Source: Bacteroidales bacterium
Lineage (GTDB): Bacteria > Bacteroidota > Bacteroidia > Bacteroidales > F082
Length of the DNA stretch: 18,561 nucleotides
Assembly: GCA_024689285.1 (NCBI GenBank)
Contig: JAILDR010000064.1
Span: forward strand, 1-18,561
Direction of reading: 5' to 3'
The position numbers and the translations under genes are program-made. Positions 18,496-18,561 of the stretch are shown piece after piece. Below the pieces are notes generated by a model that made no database searches, was not told the DNA's origin, and saw only the letters and a list, made by a program, of their open reading frames with translations. Position 1 is the stretch's first letter, and every line of letters begins with the position of its first letter.

Positions 18496-18561
18496 AGCCC
18501 CGAGTCCAATATGCAAACTAAATTTGCTCATCTACTTATATGGTTCAGTTTGTCCAAGTGC

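Larger units (their letters stand above)
18182..18561. other. Non-coding AT-rich stretch with repeats
   Basis: No convincing gene. An 83-codon minus-strand open frame (18258-18509) runs through the 49-bp repeat and a 7-bp triplet repeat, has no recognisable domain and is not called. A minus-strand TAnnTTTG match (TATGTTTG, 18326-18319) is present, but only a 12-codon frame (start at 18293) follows it. The stretch ends AT-rich without a feature I can name. Confidence 0.5.

Noticed and set aside
18258..18509. 83-codon minus-strand open frame near the right end
   Set aside because: Runs through the 49-bp and 7-bp repeats, has no domain and no matching promoter; more likely chance or repeat-derived.

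Overview
The window reads as chromosomal DNA of a member of the Bacteroidota, most likely order Bacteroidales (gut or rumen type). The evidence is a type IX secretion (T9SS) C-terminal sorting domain, a BACON-domain lipoprotein, two GH97 glycosidases, an OmpA/PorT-like beta-barrel protein, and repeated TAnnTTTG promoter -7 elements, which are the signature of the Bacteroidetes housekeeping sigma factor. Base composition is moderate (about half G+C by eye). It falls to AT-rich with simple repeats after about 17,600.

Layout. 1-2983: three tightly overlapping plus-strand genes, namely the 3' part of a right-handed beta-helix protein with a T9SS sorting domain, an acyltransferase-3 membrane protein, and a small outer-membrane beta-barrel protein (4-bp stop/start overlaps at both joints). 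3032-7852: trkA-trkH potassium uptake genes followed after 18 bp by a secreted retaining-type GH97. 7862-10153: a convergent, minus-strand SusB-like inverting-type GH97. 10257-11108: a divergently transcribed Bro-N/DinD-like protein. 11109-11245: a minus-strand winged-helix-like coding remnant. 11271-12878: a minus-strand carboxyltransferase closely resembling the methylcrotonyl-CoA carboxylase beta subunit, with no biotin-carrying partner in view. 12998-15208: RNase R, divergent from it. 15230-17462: a BACON lipoprotein gene and a polytopic GT-C-like membrane protein gene 7 bp apart. 17523-17593: tRNA-Cys with a clear promoter and terminator. 17631-18561: a nearly gene-free, repeat-rich stretch with one small possible ORF.

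How the parts fit. TrkA and TrkH form one potassium transporter. The two GH97 enzymes face each other tail to tail and carry different catalytic residue sets: Asp419/Glu468 matches the retaining subgroup, and Glu382/430/499/523 matches the inverting SusB subgroup. They would therefore act on different alpha-glycosides or by different chemistry. The acyltransferase, GT-C-like protein, lipoprotein and T9SS cargo all point to the cell envelope. RNase R and tRNA-Cys are housekeeping.

No gene cassette here is clearly a new system. The least explained structure is the 17.9-18.5 kb region. It holds a pair of 49-bp near-identical direct repeats, an internal block of three different motifs that all repeat at 11 bp, a GC-rich set of alternating inverted repeats, and a 7-bp triplet repeat, all directly downstream of a tRNA gene.
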